DNA of 6,376 bases from Acidimicrobiia bacterium (GTDB lineage Bacteria; Actinomycetota; Acidimicrobiia; IMCC26256; JAENVU01), in the NCBI GenBank assembly GCA_025357995.1, contig JANYLF010000164.1, positions 1-6,376 of the forward strand. Reading direction: 5' to 3'. This document shows positions 5,192-6,376 of this stretch, piece after piece. Within the stretch, counting starts at the first letter, position 1, and each line of letters starts with the position of its first letter. The translations under genes and the position numbers were made by a program. A model generated the notes under the pieces. It was given only the letters and a program-made list of their open reading frames with translations, was not told the DNA's origin and ran no database searches.

Positions 5192-6277
5192 ATGACCCAC
5201 GAAGTGCAGGGCGTGGTGGCGCGAATACAGGGCGCCCCGGTGCAGACCGAAACGATCTTGGTTCCGGATCCCGGGCCGGGCGAAGCGTTGGTCCGGGTGC
5301 AGGCCTGCGGCGTGTGCCACACCGACCTCCACTATCGCGAGGGCGCGATCAACGACGACTTTCCGTTCCTCCTCGGTCACGAGGCCGCGGGAATCGTCGA
5401 AGCTGTTGGTTCCGACGTCACGGGTGTGGCACCCGGCGACTTCGTGATCCTCAACTGGCGCGCCGTGTGCGGCGAGTGTCGCTCGTGTCGGCGGGGCAAG
5501 CCCTGGCTGTGCTTCGCGACCCACAACGCGACGCAGAAGATGACCCTCGCCGACGGCACCCCGCTGACCCCCGCGCTCGGCATCGGCGCGTTCGCGGTGA
5601 AGACGCTGGTGGCGGCCGGTCAGGCGACGAAGGTCGACGCGGCCGCGAGTCCCGCCGCCGCCGGGCTCCTTGGGTGTGGCGTGATGGCCGGCCTCGGCGC
5701 CGCGATGTTCACCGGCGAAGTACAGAAGGGCGATTCGGTCGCCGTGTTCGGCTGTGGCGGCGTGGGCGACGCCGCGATCGTGGGAGCCCGCCTCGCCGGC
5801 GCGGCCAAAGTGATCGCAGTCGACCTCGACGCGCAGAAGCTCGAATGGGCACGCGGGTTCGGTGCGACGCATACCGTCGACGCGAGCAAGGAAGATGCAG
5901 TCGAGGCCGTACGTGCCCTCACCGACGGCCACGGCGCCGACGTGTGCATCGAAGCGGTAGGGCGTCCCGAGGTGTTCCAACAGGCGTTCTTCGCGCGCGA
6001 TCTCGCGGGCACCGTCGTGCAGGTGGGGGTGCCGGATCCGTCGATGACGATCGAGCTGCCGATGATCGAGTTCTTCGGGCGCGGGGGCGCGCTCAAGCCG
6101 AGTTGGTACGGCGATTGCCTGCCCAGTCGGGATTTCCCGATGCTCATCGACCTCTACTTGCAGGGCCGCCTTCCGCTCGACAAATTCGTGAGCGAGACGA
6201 TCGCGCTCGACGCCGTGGAGGAGGCATTCCACAAGATGGAACGCGGCGACGTGCTGCGTTCGGTTGTGCTTCTCTAA
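5192..6277 (+). CDS. mscR: S-(hydroxymethyl)mycothiol dehydrogenase / S-nitrosomycothiol reductase
   Basis: This zinc-dependent medium-chain dehydrogenase is NAD-linked and cytoplasmic. It oxidises S-hydroxymethylmycothiol, formed spontaneously from formaldehyde and mycothiol, to S-formylmycothiol; family members also reduce S-nitrosomycothiol. Length (361 residues) and sequence style match the mycobacterial MscR/AdhE2 proteins from end to end, including CGVCHTDLHYREG near the N-terminus, VILNWRAVCG before the zinc lobe, and SWYGDCLP late in the protein. Catalytic zinc ligands are C42, H63 and C162, with E64 beside them. The structural zinc lobe has C93, C96, C99 and C107. The Rossmann motif GCGGVG spans 187-192, and D211 at the end of the second strand indicates NAD(H). 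The start is fixed by the strong upstream ribosome binding site. It is the second gene of a probable unit with the EEP hydrolase. Its presence implies that the host makes mycothiol. A general alcohol dehydrogenase is the main alternative, but the subfamily match is strong. Confidence 0.93.
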   Translation: MTHEVQGVVARIQGAPVQTETILVPDPGPGEALVRVQACGVCHTDLHYREGAINDDFPFLLGHEAAGIVEAVGSDVTGVAPGDFVILNWRAVCGECRSCRRGKPWLCFATHNATQKMTLADGTPLTPALGIGAFAVKTLVAAGQATKVDAAASPAAAGLLGCGVMAGLGAAMFTGEVQKGDSVAVFGCGGVGDAAIVGARLAGAAKVIAVDLDAQKLEWARGFGATHTVDASKEDAVEAVRALTDGHGADVCIEAVGRPEVFQQAFFARDLAGTVVQVGVPDPSMTIELPMIEFFGRGGALKPSWYGDCLPSRDFPMLIDLYLQGRLPLDKFVSETIALDAVEEAFHKMERGDVLRSVVLL

Positions 6278-6280
6278 AGT

Positions 6281-6296
6281 AGCTGGTCAACCAACT
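6281..6296. promoter_or_regulatory. Imperfect palindrome, candidate operator after mscR
   Basis: AGCTGGTCAACCAACT has a TGGT-CA-ACCA core (6284-6293) and pairs at six of eight symmetric positions. It lies just after the mscR stop and ahead of a possible gene start at 6307. The TGGT..ACCA core resembles sites bound by dimeric repressors such as FadR-type GntR or TetR proteins, but no regulator is identified here and a 16-base match can arise by chance. Confidence 0.35.
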
Positions 6297-6306
6297 GTCC
6301 GCATCG

Positions 6307-6376
6307 ATGCATTCGTCGGATCTTGGACTGGGGACCGACGGGGGGACCGACCGCTGGTTTTCGCGCTCGCTGCGGC
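6307..6376 (+). CDS. Possible start of a further gene (partial, unrecognised)
   Basis: An ATG at 6307 opens a frame that stays open to the right edge for 23 complete codons, beginning MHSSDLGLG and continuing through a GTDGGTD segment to RWFSRSLR. It follows mscR after 29 bases in the same direction and has the palindrome at 6281-6296 just upstream. There is no Shine-Dalgarno site, and the fragment is too short to assign to a family. Open minus-strand frames also cross this stretch, so a converging gene ending here is an alternative. Mycobacterial mscR is followed by a metallo-beta-lactamase-fold gene, but nothing visible in this fragment supports or excludes that. Confidence 0.25.
   Translation, partial: MHSSDLGLGTDGGTDRWFSRSLR

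Noticed and set aside
4379..6232. 617-codon open frame on the minus strand opposite the EEP gene and mscR
   Set aside because: It is antisense to two well-supported genes, rich in Arg, His, Ala and Gly, has no domain signature, and spans the gap between them. Long antisense frames are expected in GC-rich coding DNA.

Overview
The window looks like ordinary chromosomal DNA from a high-GC actinobacterium. Two points support this. The gene at 5192-6277 closely matches the mycothiol-dependent formaldehyde dehydrogenase (MscR) family, and mycothiol is made almost only by Actinobacteria. GC is also high throughout, with strong third-position GC and long spurious open frames on the antisense strands. 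An Acidimicrobiia-like lineage would fit the protein style and the weak or absent Shine-Dalgarno sites at several starts, but that placement is inference.

Layout from left to right. (1) 1-1065, minus strand: the N-terminal 355 codons of a DEAD-box RNA helicase whose 3' end lies beyond the left edge. (2) 1066-1212: a divergent intergenic region with a bulged hairpin. (3) 1213-3357, plus strand: a two-component operon, an OmpR/PhoB-type response regulator followed three bases later by its membrane histidine kinase. (4) 3358-3584: a convergent intergenic region with a perfect 16-bp tandem duplication, a 12-bp perfect inverted repeat that shares sequence with it, and further small palindromes. 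(5) 3585-4382, minus strand: a classical SDR oxidoreductase. (6) 4383-4450: a compact divergent promoter region. (7) 4451-6277, plus strand: a probable two-gene unit, an endonuclease/exonuclease/phosphatase (EEP) superfamily hydrolase and then mscR. (8) 6278-6376: a short tail with a palindromic candidate operator and the possible start of another gene.

The regulator and kinase should form one envelope-signal pathway; its stimulus cannot be read from the sequence. MscR oxidises S-hydroxymethylmycothiol, the formaldehyde-mycothiol adduct, so the right-hand unit is probably involved in formaldehyde and/or nitrosothiol detoxification. Why an EEP hydrolase precedes it is unclear. The SDR is divergent from this unit and may share a regulatory region with it, but its substrate is unknown.

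I did not find a clear new multi-gene system, mobile element, CRISPR array or RNA gene. The least explained structure is the repeat and inverted-repeat cluster at 3386-3461, which could be one copy of a dispersed intergenic repeat family.
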